A stretch of DNA of 64,000 bases from Lachnospiraceae bacterium. GTDB lineage: Bacteria > Bacillota > Clostridia > Lachnospirales > Lachnospiraceae. Positions 34,944 through 43,423 of this stretch are shown piece by piece. The DNA lies in assembly GCA_017936885.1 (NCBI GenBank), contig JAGBEO010000003.1:166259-230258 (forward strand). The letters run 5' to 3'. Below the pieces are notes generated by a model. The model did not search any database and was not told the DNA's origin. It was given only the letters and a program-made list of their open reading frames with translations. The position numbers were made by a program, and so were the translations under genes. The first letter of the stretch is position 1; every line of letters begins with the position of its first letter.

Positions 34944-35829
34944 TACGTTTTTCTATACACTCAGGCAGGGATTTCGCAACCTTTTCAGAAATAAATGGTT
35001 TACCTTGGCATCTATTGCGACGATCAGTGCCTGTTTGTTTCTGTTTGGACTGTTTTATGCGATCGTAACGAATTTCCAGCATATTGTTAAGACGGCGGAG
35101 GAAGGCGTATCTGTGACGGTATTCTTCGATGAAGGACTTGAGGAAATTAAGATACAGCAGATTGGCGATCAGATCAATAAACGGCCGGAGGTATCCGCTA
35201 TACACTTTGTGTCTGCCGAGGAGGCATGGGATACTTTTAAGGCAGAATATCTGGGTGAGTACGCGGATGGCTTTACAGAGAATCCGTTAGAAGATTCCGC
35301 TAACTATGAGATTTACTTAAATGATGTATCCATGCAGCCTGCGCTGGTAACCTATCTGGAGTCGTTAGACGGAGTGCGGCTGGTAAACCGTTCCGATATT
35401 GCGGCTACCACGCTGACCGGTGTCAATGCCCTGATTGCATATGTGTCCGTGGGTATTATCGCAATTCTGTTTGCAGTATCGGTATTCCTGATCAGCAATA
35501 CGGTTACCATCGGTATTTCCGTGCGTAAGGAAGAAATTAATATTATGAAATATATCGGGGCGACGGATTTCTTTGTCAGATCTCCGTTCGTGATTGAAGG
35601 TATGCTGATTGGCTTAATCGGTGCAGCGATTCCGATGGGTATTATTTATATGTTATATAATGTGGTACTTGAGTATGTGACGAATCGGTTTTCAATGTTG
35701 TCTTCCCTGCTTAGCTTCTTGACGGTGGAGGAGATTTTCAATGTATTGATTCCTATTTCTTTGGGAATAGGTGTAGGTATCGGTTTCCTGGGAAGTATTG
35801 TGACAGTTAGAAAACATTTGAGAGTGTAA
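34933..35829 (+). CDS. ftsX: Cell division protein FtsX
   Basis: The permease-like partner of FtsE, 298 residues. It has an N-terminal cytoplasmic segment 'YTLRQGFRNLFRNKWFTLASI', a first TM helix (about 25-46), a large extracellular loop with 'SVTVFFDEGLEEIKIQQIG' and 'NPLEDSANYEIYL', then three TM helices in the C-terminal FtsX domain (about 170-295). The extracellular loop is the known docking site for hydrolases such as PcsB. It is followed 23 bp later by a coiled-coil M23 protein of that type. Confidence 0.95.
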   Translation: MRISTFFYTLRQGFRNLFRNKWFTLASIATISACLFLFGLFYAIVTNFQHIVKTAEEGVSVTVFFDEGLEEIKIQQIGDQINKRPEVSAIHFVSAEEAWDTFKAEYLGEYADGFTENPLEDSANYEIYLNDVSMQPALVTYLESLDGVRLVNRSDIAATTLTGVNALIAYVSVGIIAILFAVSVFLISNTVTIGISVRKEEINIMKYIGATDFFVRSPFVIEGMLIGLIGAAIPMGIIYMLYNVVLEYVTNRFSMLSSLLSFLTVEEIFNVLIPISLGIGVGIGFLGSIVTVRKHLRV

Positions 35830-35852
35830 TAATCATCAGCGTAGGGAAATAT

Positions 35853-37061
35853 ATGAAACATTGGAAGAAAGCGGTATGTTTACTGATTAGTATGTCGATC
35901 TTATTTACATATGCCTGTCCCAGTGAAGCGGCAACCACGAATGAGAGTATCCGGGAGAAAGAAGCAGAGATTGCAGAGGCGAAAAAAGAAGTCTCCAATT
36001 TGAAATCAAATCTGACGGATGTGGAGAAGCTGAAGGAAGAGCTGGAGAAGTCGAAGAGTGATCTGACGGCGTATGTGGTGGAGCTGGATGGACAATTAAG
36101 CAGCATACAGACAAAGATTGAACAATATAATACATTAATCACAGAAAAAGAAGAGGAAATTGAAGAGACCGGCAAAGAACTGGAAGAGGCGATTGAACAG
36201 CAGGAACAGCAGTATGAAGCGATGAAGAAGCGTATCAAGTTCATGTATGAGAAAGGTGATACTTTCTATCTGGAACTGCTGCTTACTTCCGGCGGATTTG
36301 CTGATATGACGAATAAGGCTGATTATATAGAGGCTCTGTCCAGATATGACAGAAACAAGCTGGAAGAATATGCCCAGACAACCGAACTAATCCAACTATG
36401 TAAGGAAGAACTGGAAGCGGAGAAGGAAGTGCTGGATGAGGCAAAGCTTGCGGTAGAGCAGGAAGAAGCCAATGTAAATACCCTGATTGCGGAGAAGGAA
36501 GCACAGATTACCGCGGTGTCCGGCGATATTTCCAATAAAGAAGCTGCCATCAAAGAATATGAAGATATGATCGCCCAGCAGAATGCTGAGATTGCGGCAC
36601 TGGAAAAAGCGGTGGCAGAAGAAAAAGCGAGACTTGCGGCAGAGAATGCGCAGGCGAGAATTTATAACGGCGGTATGTTTGCGTTCCCTCTTACCAGTTA
36701 CACGCGAATATCTGATGAGTACGGTAACCGTATCCACCCTATCTTGGGTACACAGCAGTTCCATAACGGTGTGGACTTTGCAGCTCCGGCAGGTACACCG
36801 ATTCTGGCGGCCTATGACGGTGATGTGGTGGCAGCGGCGTACAGCAGTTCTATGGGCAACTACATTATGATTGATCATGGAAGCGGATTGTATACGATAT
36901 ATATGCATGCTTCGGCATTGTACGTATCCAAGGGGCAGACAGTTACCAAGGGACAGACGATTGCCGGAGTGGGTACTACGGGAAGATCTACAGGTAACCA
37001 TCTGCATTTCAGTGTACGTCTGAACGGAAGTTATGTAAGTCCGTGGAATTATATACAATAG
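35853..37061 (+). CDS. Coiled-coil M23 peptidoglycan hydrolase (FtsEX-activated, EnvC/PcsB-like)
   Basis: A 402-residue exported protein. The signal peptide (about 1-27) ends near SEA. Long coiled coils (about 30-125 and 165-265, rich in Glu/Lys/Ala) hold a central helical hairpin. The C-terminal LytM/M23 domain (about 275-402) carries DEYGNRIHPILG, the zinc motif HNGVDFAAP and HLHFSV. All metal ligands look intact, so it should be an active endopeptidase, unlike EnvC proteins that only activate amidases. Position right after ftsEX supports a function in daughter-cell separation controlled by FtsEX. Confidence 0.92.
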   Translation: MKHWKKAVCLLISMSILFTYACPSEAATTNESIREKEAEIAEAKKEVSNLKSNLTDVEKLKEELEKSKSDLTAYVVELDGQLSSIQTKIEQYNTLITEKEEEIEETGKELEEAIEQQEQQYEAMKKRIKFMYEKGDTFYLELLLTSGGFADMTNKADYIEALSRYDRNKLEEYAQTTELIQLCKEELEAEKEVLDEAKLAVEQEEANVNTLIAEKEAQITAVSGDISNKEAAIKEYEDMIAQQNAEIAALEKAVAEEKARLAAENAQARIYNGGMFAFPLTSYTRISDEYGNRIHPILGTQQFHNGVDFAAPAGTPILAAYDGDVVAAAYSSSMGNYIMIDHGSGLYTIYMHASALYVSKGQTVTKGQTIAGVGTTGRSTGNHLHFSVRLNGSYVSPWNYIQ

Positions 37062-37095
37062 AGGACAGTATATTTTAAGTAGGAGATGAATCGTT

Positions 37096-38466
37096 TTGAA
37101 TCAAAACGGAGATAACAATTACTATAACAATGATTATAGTCAACCAAGAGGTCAGGGAATGCAGAATCCATATTATCAGCAGCCTGCACCGGTACCGCCG
37201 GGACATCCTCAGCCCGGAATGCCTTCGGACGGGCAGAATAAAGGCGGCATACTTATGCTGGGAATGCTGTTAGGAGTGATCCTGACAACGCTTGTTGGCG
37301 GATGTACATTCGTGGGAATGAAAATAGTGGATCTGTCTAAAAGTAATTCTGCGAAGCAAGCCAGTGCCGGTGCGGACGGTGCCGACAGTGTAATTAATGA
37401 AGACAGCATAGAGAAATTGGAAGCGATCGAGGATGTGATCGACCAATATTATTATAAAGACGAAGATATTGACACGGATGCGATGATTGAGGGTATGTAT
37501 GCAGGAGTCGTGGATTCTTTGGGAGATCCCTATTCCGTTTACTACACGGCAGAAGAATGGCAGTCACTGATGGAGGAGACAGAAGGCATCTATTACGGAA
37601 TCGGTGCCTATCTAAGCCTTGATCCGGCTACCGGACTGGCTAAAATCAGCGGTGTGATTGCAGATACGCCTGCCGAGGAGGCCGGTCTGAGAGAGAATGA
37701 CATCATCTATCAGGTAGACGGTGAGAGCGTGCAGGGATTGGAATTATCCGAGATCGTATCTAGAGTAAAGGGTGAAGAGGGTACATCAGTACATCTGACC
37801 ATTGTAAGAGAGGGTGAGACGGACTATCTGGAAATTGACGTGACCAGACGTCAGATTGAATCGCCTACAGTTAATTATGAGATGTATGATAACGGCATCG
37901 GCTATATTCAGATCACGGAGTTTGATGATGTGACGACAGACCAGTTTACGGAAGCGCTGGCAGTCATCAAAGGCTCTGATGCCAAAGGACTGATTCTGGA
38001 TCTGCGCGGTAATCCTGGCGGCAGTCTGCCGGTAGTAGTCGATATTGCCAGAATGATCCTTCCCGAAGGAAGAATTGTATATACGGAAAATAAATACGGC
38101 GAACAGGAGGAATACACCTGTGACGGAAAGCATGAGCTTGAGATGCCGCTTGTGGTATTGGTAAACGGTAATTCCGCCAGTGCTTCTGAAATTCTTGCCG
38201 GTGCCATTAAGGATTACGGGAAGGGTACTTTGATCGGAACCACTACGTTCGGTAAGGGTATTGTGCAGAGAGTGTTGCCTTTGACAGACGGTACGGCACT
38301 AAAGCTTACGATCAGCGATTATTATACGCCGAATGGCAACAACATTCACGGCATCGGTATTGAGCCGGATATCGAGTGTGAGCTCGATGCGGAAGCGTAT
38401 TATGAGGATGGCGCAGATAACCAGTTGGAGCGTGCGATTGAAGAGATGGAGAAGATGATCAAGTAG
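37096..38466 (+). CDS. S41 family C-terminal processing peptidase (CtpA-like)
   Basis: A 456-residue membrane-anchored protease. A cytoplasmic Asn/Gln/Pro-rich tail (1-48) precedes one TM helix (about 50-75). A PDZ domain (about 155-240, 'GVIADTPAEEAGLRENDIIYQVDGE') follows, then the S41 domain with 'GYIQITEFDDVTTDQF', 'LILDLRGNPGG', the nucleophile Ser in VNGNSASASEILAGA and the Lys base in FGKGIVQ. It starts with TTG 37096 after AGGAGATGAATCG. In Firmicutes, ctp genes often follow ftsEX-M23, suggesting it trims or degrades the hydrolase. That link is inferred. Confidence 0.92.
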   Translation: MNQNGDNNYYNNDYSQPRGQGMQNPYYQQPAPVPPGHPQPGMPSDGQNKGGILMLGMLLGVILTTLVGGCTFVGMKIVDLSKSNSAKQASAGADGADSVINEDSIEKLEAIEDVIDQYYYKDEDIDTDAMIEGMYAGVVDSLGDPYSVYYTAEEWQSLMEETEGIYYGIGAYLSLDPATGLAKISGVIADTPAEEAGLRENDIIYQVDGESVQGLELSEIVSRVKGEEGTSVHLTIVREGETDYLEIDVTRRQIESPTVNYEMYDNGIGYIQITEFDDVTTDQFTEALAVIKGSDAKGLILDLRGNPGGSLPVVVDIARMILPEGRIVYTENKYGEQEEYTCDGKHELEMPLVVLVNGNSASASEILAGAIKDYGKGTLIGTTTFGKGIVQRVLPLTDGTALKLTISDYYTPNGNNIHGIGIEPDIECELDAEAYYEDGADNQLERAIEEMEKMIK

Positions 38467-38508
38467 TAGGGCTGCGCTGTTGCGGCATGAGCAAATATGA
38501 GTAATAGG

Positions 38509-38540
38509 AATCCACCGCGGACTCGTGGTGGATTTTATAT
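38509..38540 (+). terminator. Terminator of the ftsEX-M23-S41 unit
   Basis: AATCCACCGCG (38509-38519) pairs with CGTGGTGGATT (38524-38534), including one G-U, followed by TTTTATAT. Confidence 0.88.
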
Positions 38541-38631
38541 TATAAATTATCAGAATGTATAATTGTATTATTGCAATAAAAGAGATAAACTTAGCGTATA
38601 GAAAACGGGATTATGGAGAAAGGAATGTAGT

Positions 38632-38763
38632 ATGGCAATATCAAATATAAAAATTATGTTTGACTGTGGAGTGGAGAAGGTGTGGAATACCGTAACATCT
38701 CTTGAAAATTATGGGTGGCGTAGTGATTTAGGCAGGATAGAAATTCTAAATGAAAAGAAATAA
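38632..38763 (+). pseudogene. N-terminal remnant of an SRPBCC-fold protein
   Basis: An ATG with GAGAAAGGAATG ahead encodes 43 residues and then stops. 'MAISNIKIMFDCGVEKVWNT' with 'VTSLENYGWRSDLG' is the start of the SRPBCC (AHSA1/START-like) family of about 140-150 residues. The remainder is absent, replaced by unrelated sequence before the hydrolase gene. It is probably a truncated, non-functional gene; the match to the family is by pattern memory. Confidence 0.6.
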
Positions 38764-38820
38764 ATAAGATATACTTGGCTTGTAAAGCAACAGCAAATTG
38801 CTATGTAAGGGGAAGAAAAG

Positions 38821-39738
38821 ATGCTACTCAATGAACGATTAAATTTAAGACTGAATGGTGCGGAACAATATATTAATATTCGTTCCAGAAGGGATAATGC
38901 CCCTTTACTTGTATATCTGCACGGAGGACCGGGAGATGCAGCGCTTCCTTTGATGCTGAAATATAATAGCGAACTGGAAAAAGATTTTACGTTAGTGGTA
39001 TGGGAGCAGCGAGGAGCGGGCAAGTCTTATTATAAATTTTCACAAGAAGAATATATCACTATTGACACCTTCGTGGAAGATCTGCACCAACTGATTCTGA
39101 TCCTGCTAGAACGGTTTGGACAGAAGAAAGTGTATTTGGTCGGTCATTCCTGGGGGAGTGTTCTTGGCTTGCATTACATACAGAAGTACCCTAAAAATGT
39201 ACATACCTATATTGGATGCGGTCAGGTAATAAATATGATAAAATCCTGCCGGATTGCCTATGAATATGCCATGGAACATGCAGATCAGAGAACAAAGCAC
39301 AGGCTAATGCAGATTGATCCTTTATACACAGGAGACAACTGGATTCGGGAGTTGTTATTTGTGACGAAGCAAGTGGTTAAGTATAAAGGCTCTTTGTATG
39401 ATAAGCAGAATTATAATTCATTGGTTTTGCCATTCCTGTTTTCCAAAGAGTACAGTTTTGCTGATCTCATTAATCGACAAAGAGGCGCTATGCAGTCAAT
39501 TGCTTTTTTGTGGCAGGAGCTTATGACAGTGAATTTTGAAACCGTAACAAGTTATGAAGTACCAATAATATTTGTAGAGGGGCGACATGATTACCATGTA
39601 TCGTCAACTGTGGTAAATAGCTATTTTCAGAAGATTGAATCAGAAAAACGGTTCGTCTGGTTTGAGCATTCCTGTCATTTTCCGCAATGGAGCGAGAGTG
39701 AGAAATTTAATGAGCTGATGGTTGAGTTAATTGCGTGA
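38821..39738 (+). CDS. Alpha/beta hydrolase (proline-iminopeptidase-like)
   Basis: A 305-residue cytosolic alpha/beta hydrolase. The oxyanion motif LVYLHGGPGD, 'LVVWEQRGAGKSYY', the nucleophile elbow VGHSWGSVLG, a late Asp (EGRHDYHVS) and a His (FEHSCHFPQWSE) make a complete triad. HGGPG is typical of S33 prolyl iminopeptidases and related lactonases. The substrate is unknown. It has slightly more AT and less regular codon use than the ftsEX region. Confidence 0.85.
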   Translation: MLLNERLNLRLNGAEQYINIRSRRDNAPLLVYLHGGPGDAALPLMLKYNSELEKDFTLVVWEQRGAGKSYYKFSQEEYITIDTFVEDLHQLILILLERFGQKKVYLVGHSWGSVLGLHYIQKYPKNVHTYIGCGQVINMIKSCRIAYEYAMEHADQRTKHRLMQIDPLYTGDNWIRELLFVTKQVVKYKGSLYDKQNYNSLVLPFLFSKEYSFADLINRQRGAMQSIAFLWQELMTVNFETVTSYEVPIIFVEGRHDYHVSSTVVNSYFQKIESEKRFVWFEHSCHFPQWSESEKFNELMVELIA

Positions 39739-39875
39739 AAGATGTTTTGATATTTTATGTAACAAATTAGTGTCACAAAAACAGTTATGTTTTGTCTAAT
39801 TATATAGGAAAGGGATAAATGAACTGTCGGATGACGAATTTATCCAAGATTGCGATACATAGAATGGAGGAAAAT

Positions 39876-40508
39876 ATGGAGAACAAGACAAACGAAGAAC
39901 TGTTTATTTTGATTGATCAGGCTACCGCAGGGGATAAACAATCTCTTGAAAAGGTTATTCTCAGCGTACAGGATTTAGTATTCAATCTATCTTTGAGAAT
40001 GCTGGGAACCTTTACGGATGCGGAAGATGCGACACAAGATATTTTATTGAAAATTATTACGCATTTGTCCTCTTTTAAGAAAGAGAGTTCCTTTTCAACA
40101 TGGGTGTTTCGTATTGCCGTGAATCATTTAAAGAACTATCAAAAGCATATGTTTGCCCATTGCTCTTTGAGTTTTGAATATTACGGAGACGATATAGAAA
40201 ATGGGGAAATTCAGAATGTGCCGGATCTGACGCAGAATGTGGAGAGATCCATTTTGGCAGAAGAATTGAAGATGTCCTGCACCAATGTTATGCTGCAGTG
40301 TCTTGATGCAGAGAGTAGATGTATTCTGATATTGGGAACCATGTTTAAGGTAGATAGTCGTATAGCAGGCGAAATTTTAGGTATGAGTTCCGAAGCATAC
40401 AGACAGAGGTTTTCTTTTTTTAAAGCCTATGCATCGCCTGAGAAGATAATCCAGTTTGTCAAAGCGTTTTTGGATTCAAATTCTCTATCCATTGTGAAAA
40501 ATTCATAG
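39876..40508 (+). CDS. ECF-like RNA polymerase sigma factor
   Basis: A protein of about 210 residues. Sigma region 2 is clear ('DLVFNLSLRMLGTFTDAEDATQDILLKI', 'FKKESSFSTWVFRIAVNHLKN'). Region 4 is weaker ('DAESRCILILGTMFKVDSRIAGEILGMSSEAYRQR') but keeps an HTH-like 'SRIAGEILGMS'. ATG 39876 follows GGAGG with a 5-nt spacer, while in-frame ATGs from 39819 are less likely. No anti-sigma factor gene is adjacent. The next gene is DUF2461, 15 bp on, so the pair may be an operon. Confidence 0.8.
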   Translation: MENKTNEELFILIDQATAGDKQSLEKVILSVQDLVFNLSLRMLGTFTDAEDATQDILLKIITHLSSFKKESSFSTWVFRIAVNHLKNYQKHMFAHCSLSFEYYGDDIENGEIQNVPDLTQNVERSILAEELKMSCTNVMLQCLDAESRCILILGTMFKVDSRIAGEILGMSSEAYRQRFSFFKAYASPEKIIQFVKAFLDSNSLSIVKNS

Positions 40509-40523
40509 CAGGAGGATTCAAAT

Positions 40524-41207
40524 ATGGATATGCAGATGATATTACAATACTTATCTGACTTAGAAAAAAACAATGACCGTGAGTGGTATCATCGTCACAA
40601 AGCACAATACAAGGAAGCCAATGCGGAATTTGAAGCACTTTTGCAGGAATTGATTTTAGAAATCGGGAAAATGGACAGTAGTGTCCTGCATAATGTTCCC
40701 GGAGATATTACCTTTAAGCTTGTGAGAGATACCCGTTTCAGTCATGATAAATCACCTTATAATCCGGCTTTTCGTGCACATATTTCATCTATGGGAAAAC
40801 TGCCGATTCCGGTAGGATACTACATTATGGTCAAACCCGGTAATCAATCGTTTCTGGGTGGCGGGCTTTTCACTGATATGTTTAAGGATGCCACAGCAAT
40901 GGTACGCGATTATATTGCCGCAAATCCGGATGAATGGAATGAGATTATTTGTGCCGCAGATTTTCAGAAATATTTTACGGTACATGGAACTGCTTTGAAG
41001 AATGTTCCTAAGGGGTATGATAAGGAGCATTCGCAGGCTGAGTTTTTGAAATTTAAAAGCTGGTATCTGGAATATCCTGTGAAGGATGAGGAGTTGTTGG
41101 ATGCTGAGGCGTTTATATTACGAGCGACAGAAATTTTTGAGGTTATGAAGCCTTTTAATGATTATCTGAACAGGGCACTTGGAGGATTTAGGATGCCTTC
41201 AAGATGA
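40524..41207 (+). CDS. DUF2461 family protein
   Basis: A 227-residue protein matching the DUF2461 family ('LQYLSDLEKNNDREWYHRHKAQY', 'FKLVRDTRFSHDKSPYNPAFRAHIS', 'YYIMVKPGNQSFLGGGLF', 'YDKEHSQAEFLKFKSWYLEY'). The family is common in bacteria and some fungi, and its function is unknown. It follows the sigma factor gene by 15 bp with an AGGAGG ribosome site, suggesting co-expression. A hairpin with flanking A and T tracts follows. Confidence 0.88.
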   Translation: MDMQMILQYLSDLEKNNDREWYHRHKAQYKEANAEFEALLQELILEIGKMDSSVLHNVPGDITFKLVRDTRFSHDKSPYNPAFRAHISSMGKLPIPVGYYIMVKPGNQSFLGGGLFTDMFKDATAMVRDYIAANPDEWNEIICAADFQKYFTVHGTALKNVPKGYDKEHSQAEFLKFKSWYLEYPVKDEELLDAEAFILRATEIFEVMKPFNDYLNRALGGFRMPSR

Positions 41208-41233
41208 AGCGTGATTTTCGAGTATAGGGAAGA

Positions 41234-41290
41234 AAAATAAAAGTACAGAGGAATAGAACAAAAGTTCGATTTTCTCTGTACTTTTATTTT
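41234..41290. terminator. Long inverted repeat / bidirectional terminator between DUF2461 and the uvrB fragment
   Basis: AAAATAAAAGTACAGAG (41234-41250) pairs perfectly with CTCTGTACTTTTATTTT (41274-41290). The stem is A/T-tract flanked on both sides. The loop holds a LexA-type box, so it may combine termination with regulation. Confidence 0.75.
41256..41267. promoter_or_regulatory. LexA (SOS) box upstream of the uvrB fragment
   Basis: GAAC-AAAA-GTTC followed by G fits the Gram-positive LexA/DinR consensus CGAAC-N4-GTTCG except for the first C. uvrB is a classical SOS gene in B. subtilis. The box lies 125 nt ahead of the broken uvrB copy, and only a degenerate version (TGACAAAAGTTCG, 44586-44598) lies ahead of the intact gene. 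Confidence 0.65.
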
Positions 41291-41305
41291 CTTCTCTGCT
41301 ATAAT
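41277..41305 (+). promoter_or_regulatory. Promoter of the uvrB fragment
   Basis: TATAAT (41300-41305) lies 17 nt after a weak -35, TGTACT (41277-41282), close behind the LexA box. Confidence 0.5.
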
Positions 41306-41391
41306 ACAGTTTGATAGCGGCATACTAGGTATAGAAGAATTGTGAATGCTCATTTGGACTTGGCAGAATTGATTCTTATAAAGGAGATTTC

Positions 41392-41667
41392 ATGGATTAT
41401 TTTGTACTTCATTTAGAATATCAGCCCACCGGCGATCAGTCCTAGGCAATTGCCGAGTTAGTGGAGAGATTTCAAAAGGGTAATCAGTTTCAGACTTTAC
41501 TTGGTGTAACTGGCTCCAGCAAGACGTTTACTGTGGCGAATATCATACAGGCGCTGATTAAGCAAACCCTTGTCATTGCACATAATAAGACACTGGCAGG
41601 ACAGCTATACGGCGAGTTCAAAGAGTTCTTTCCGGAAAATGCAGTGGAGTATTTTGTGCCCTACTAA
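41392..41667 (+). pseudogene. uvrB: Broken duplicate of the uvrB 5' end
   Basis: ATG 41392, with AAGGAG 7 nt ahead, opens a frame colinear with the first about 91 residues of UvrB ('LEYQPTGDQ', '[10 protein letters not shown]', '[20 protein letters not shown]'). It has an in-frame TAG at 41443-41445, a Walker A change (GSSKT instead of GSGKT) and a stop right after FVPY, where intact UvrB continues SYYDYY. Nucleotide identity to 44730-44970 is high but clearly not complete, so the copies have diverged. It cannot make a functional protein. Confidence 0.9.
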
Positions 41668-41965
41668 GCGTCGGGGTTTTCAGGCCCGTTATTTAGTGTT
41701 ATTTGGTGTTATTTATCCCATATTTTGTGGACTATATGGACTGAATGGATTGGGTAAATCTACCTGGACAGAATGAGTTTAGTGACTTTTATTCGTAAAA
41801 GTGATCATAAAAGAGAAAGCCGCTCATGATGTTGCCATTGAAAAAACTGATAAGAGATATGAAGTGTATAGAGTAAAACAGGATAGGAAATAAATTTCTG
41901 GATTTGATAGGGAAGCAGAAAAGGATTTTAAAGGTTAAAGATAGAAAAGCAAGGAGAAACAAAAT
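41668..41965 (+). other. Gap between the uvrB fragment and the cassette genes
   Basis: No intact gene. It holds one copy of a 29-bp repeat (41772-41800). After it there is a short decayed coding trace: the frame around 41836-41892 reads 'KTDKRYEVYRVKQDRK', reminiscent of proteins found on clostridial conjugative elements, though too short to name. GGAGAAAC at about 41951-41958 serves as ribosome site for the next gene. Confidence 0.4.
41772..41800 (+). repeat. 29-bp direct repeat, left copy, flanking the nuclease cassette
   Basis: AATGAGTTTAGTGAC, four variable bases, then ATTCGTAAAA. The right copy is at 44557-44585, and 26 of 29 positions agree. Confidence 0.75.
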
Positions 41966-43285
41966 ATGATTTCAACAGATCGTGCAGGTCAATATACTGA
42001 AAATCCCGATTTAAATAGTGAAATCTTGGTATGGATAAATAAACGTATACTATCTTTAGTTAGAATGTATAAAGAATTGGGAGATGATACAGGATGGGAT
42101 TATGAATATTTAAGGATTTGCTTCCCGAGAACATTTATAGAAGATAATGGTACAGAAAAATGTTTGCAAGTTGTAAATGATATATGTGACATTTTGCGAT
42201 CTGATTATATAAGAAAAGATCTGAAATTAATATATAAATATGTTTTAATTAGAATTGTTGAAGATTTCCAGATGTTATATGAAGATGCTAAGAAGAGTGG
42301 AGAAGAAGATCTTTGTAATATTTATTTTCCGCCAATGGATGAAAAATTGGTAAAAAAGATTTATAAAGAGTTTGGTTATGAGTTTGAAAAAAGAGGAGAG
42401 ATTAAATCTAGTGATGATGAAAATCACCCGCAGTTACTGATAGAATATGGTTTAGAAGATATTGATGGCTTGTTTTGGGATGATGTTTTTGATTATACGG
42501 AAATTGAATCTATAGATCCATTTATTGAAGAGTGTATTGATAAAATTGAACAAGGTGAATTAGTGTTATGGGATTTGGAATATTATGTCGATTTAATGTC
42601 GAGATCAACCAAAGAACGATATTATCAAGTAAAGCCATTTTTGAATAAAATATACGAAGAAATGGAAAACAATAGAGTAAATCAGATTGTTGATACTTAT
42701 ATTCGTACGAATACAAGAAAACACTTGAATAAAGAAGAACTCCTAAAGGATGTATGTTCAGTATGTAAAGTTTTGCAGGGAAGTATGAAGATTCTTAAGA
42801 AAGGGGAAAATAATTATAATACATATATACGAGATTTATTGAGAAACAAAGGCTATGATGTTTTAGATCAAACGCTTAGAGGAGAGTCAGAGAGTAAAGA
42901 GCACATAGGGGAGATAGATTTTGAAATTATGAAGACAGCAGAGATTCCTTTTGCAATTTTTGAAGCTTTAATTATGTATGGCTTTTTTGATAGTCAAAAG
43001 AAATATTTCATAAAGCATTTGAAAAAGTTGTTAGATAACTATAATCCAATGGGTGTTCCGATAACTTTTTTGGTAAGTTATGTGAAATGCCAAAAAGAGA
43101 AATTTGATGAGTGCTATATGAATTATAAAGAACTTCTTCAAGAACATAAAGTTGCAGATTTTGTCCCTTATCATATATGCGAGCATGAACAAACAGAAAA
43201 TTATTTGTATTGTTTGGAGTGTGCCTATATATGTGGAAAAAATGCAATTACAGTATATAATATTTTTGTACATATAAATGAATAA
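41966..43285 (+). CDS. Uncharacterised protein with a C-terminal nuclease-like (PD-(D/E)XK-type) motif
   Basis: A 439-residue AT-rich gene with no named family recognised. Residues 1-280 are predicted helical and acidic, without obvious motifs. Residues about 283-400 read 'NYNTYIRDLLRNKGYDVLDQT', then GEID (315-318), then PFAIFEAL (Glu333), then 'KHLKKLLDNYNPMGVPITFLVSYVK'. An N..R.LL...GY.V.DQT segment followed by GE(I/L)D and an E-A-L strand is the pattern of restriction-endonuclease-fold domains found at the C terminus of several bacterial conflict proteins, with E316/D318 and E333 as candidate acidic residues. Codon use (AAA, ATA, TTA-rich) differs from the flanking uvr genes. It precedes a YhcG-type nuclease by 139 bp inside a repeat-flanked cassette. 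Antiviral or anti-plasmid function is inferred, not shown. Confidence 0.6.
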   Translation: MISTDRAGQYTENPDLNSEILVWINKRILSLVRMYKELGDDTGWDYEYLRICFPRTFIEDNGTEKCLQVVNDICDILRSDYIRKDLKLIYKYVLIRIVEDFQMLYEDAKKSGEEDLCNIYFPPMDEKLVKKIYKEFGYEFEKRGEIKSSDDENHPQLLIEYGLEDIDGLFWDDVFDYTEIESIDPFIEECIDKIEQGELVLWDLEYYVDLMSRSTKERYYQVKPFLNKIYEEMENNRVNQIVDTYIRTNTRKHLNKEELLKDVCSVCKVLQGSMKILKKGENNYNTYIRDLLRNKGYDVLDQTLRGESESKEHIGEIDFEIMKTAEIPFAIFEALIMYGFFDSQKKYFIKHLKKLLDNYNPMGVPITFLVSYVKCQKEKFDECYMNYKELLQEHKVADFVPYHICEHEQTENYLYCLECAYICGKNAITVYNIFVHINE

Positions 43286-43423
43286 AGAAATCTATTTTGG
43301 GGATACACCATATATTATTCTGATTGCTTTAACTGAAATGCCTAAAGGACATGGCGGATGTGACATGATTTTCAATTATTGCAGTTTCGGTTTTGATTGC
43401 AAATGATTTGGAGGAAAGGTTAT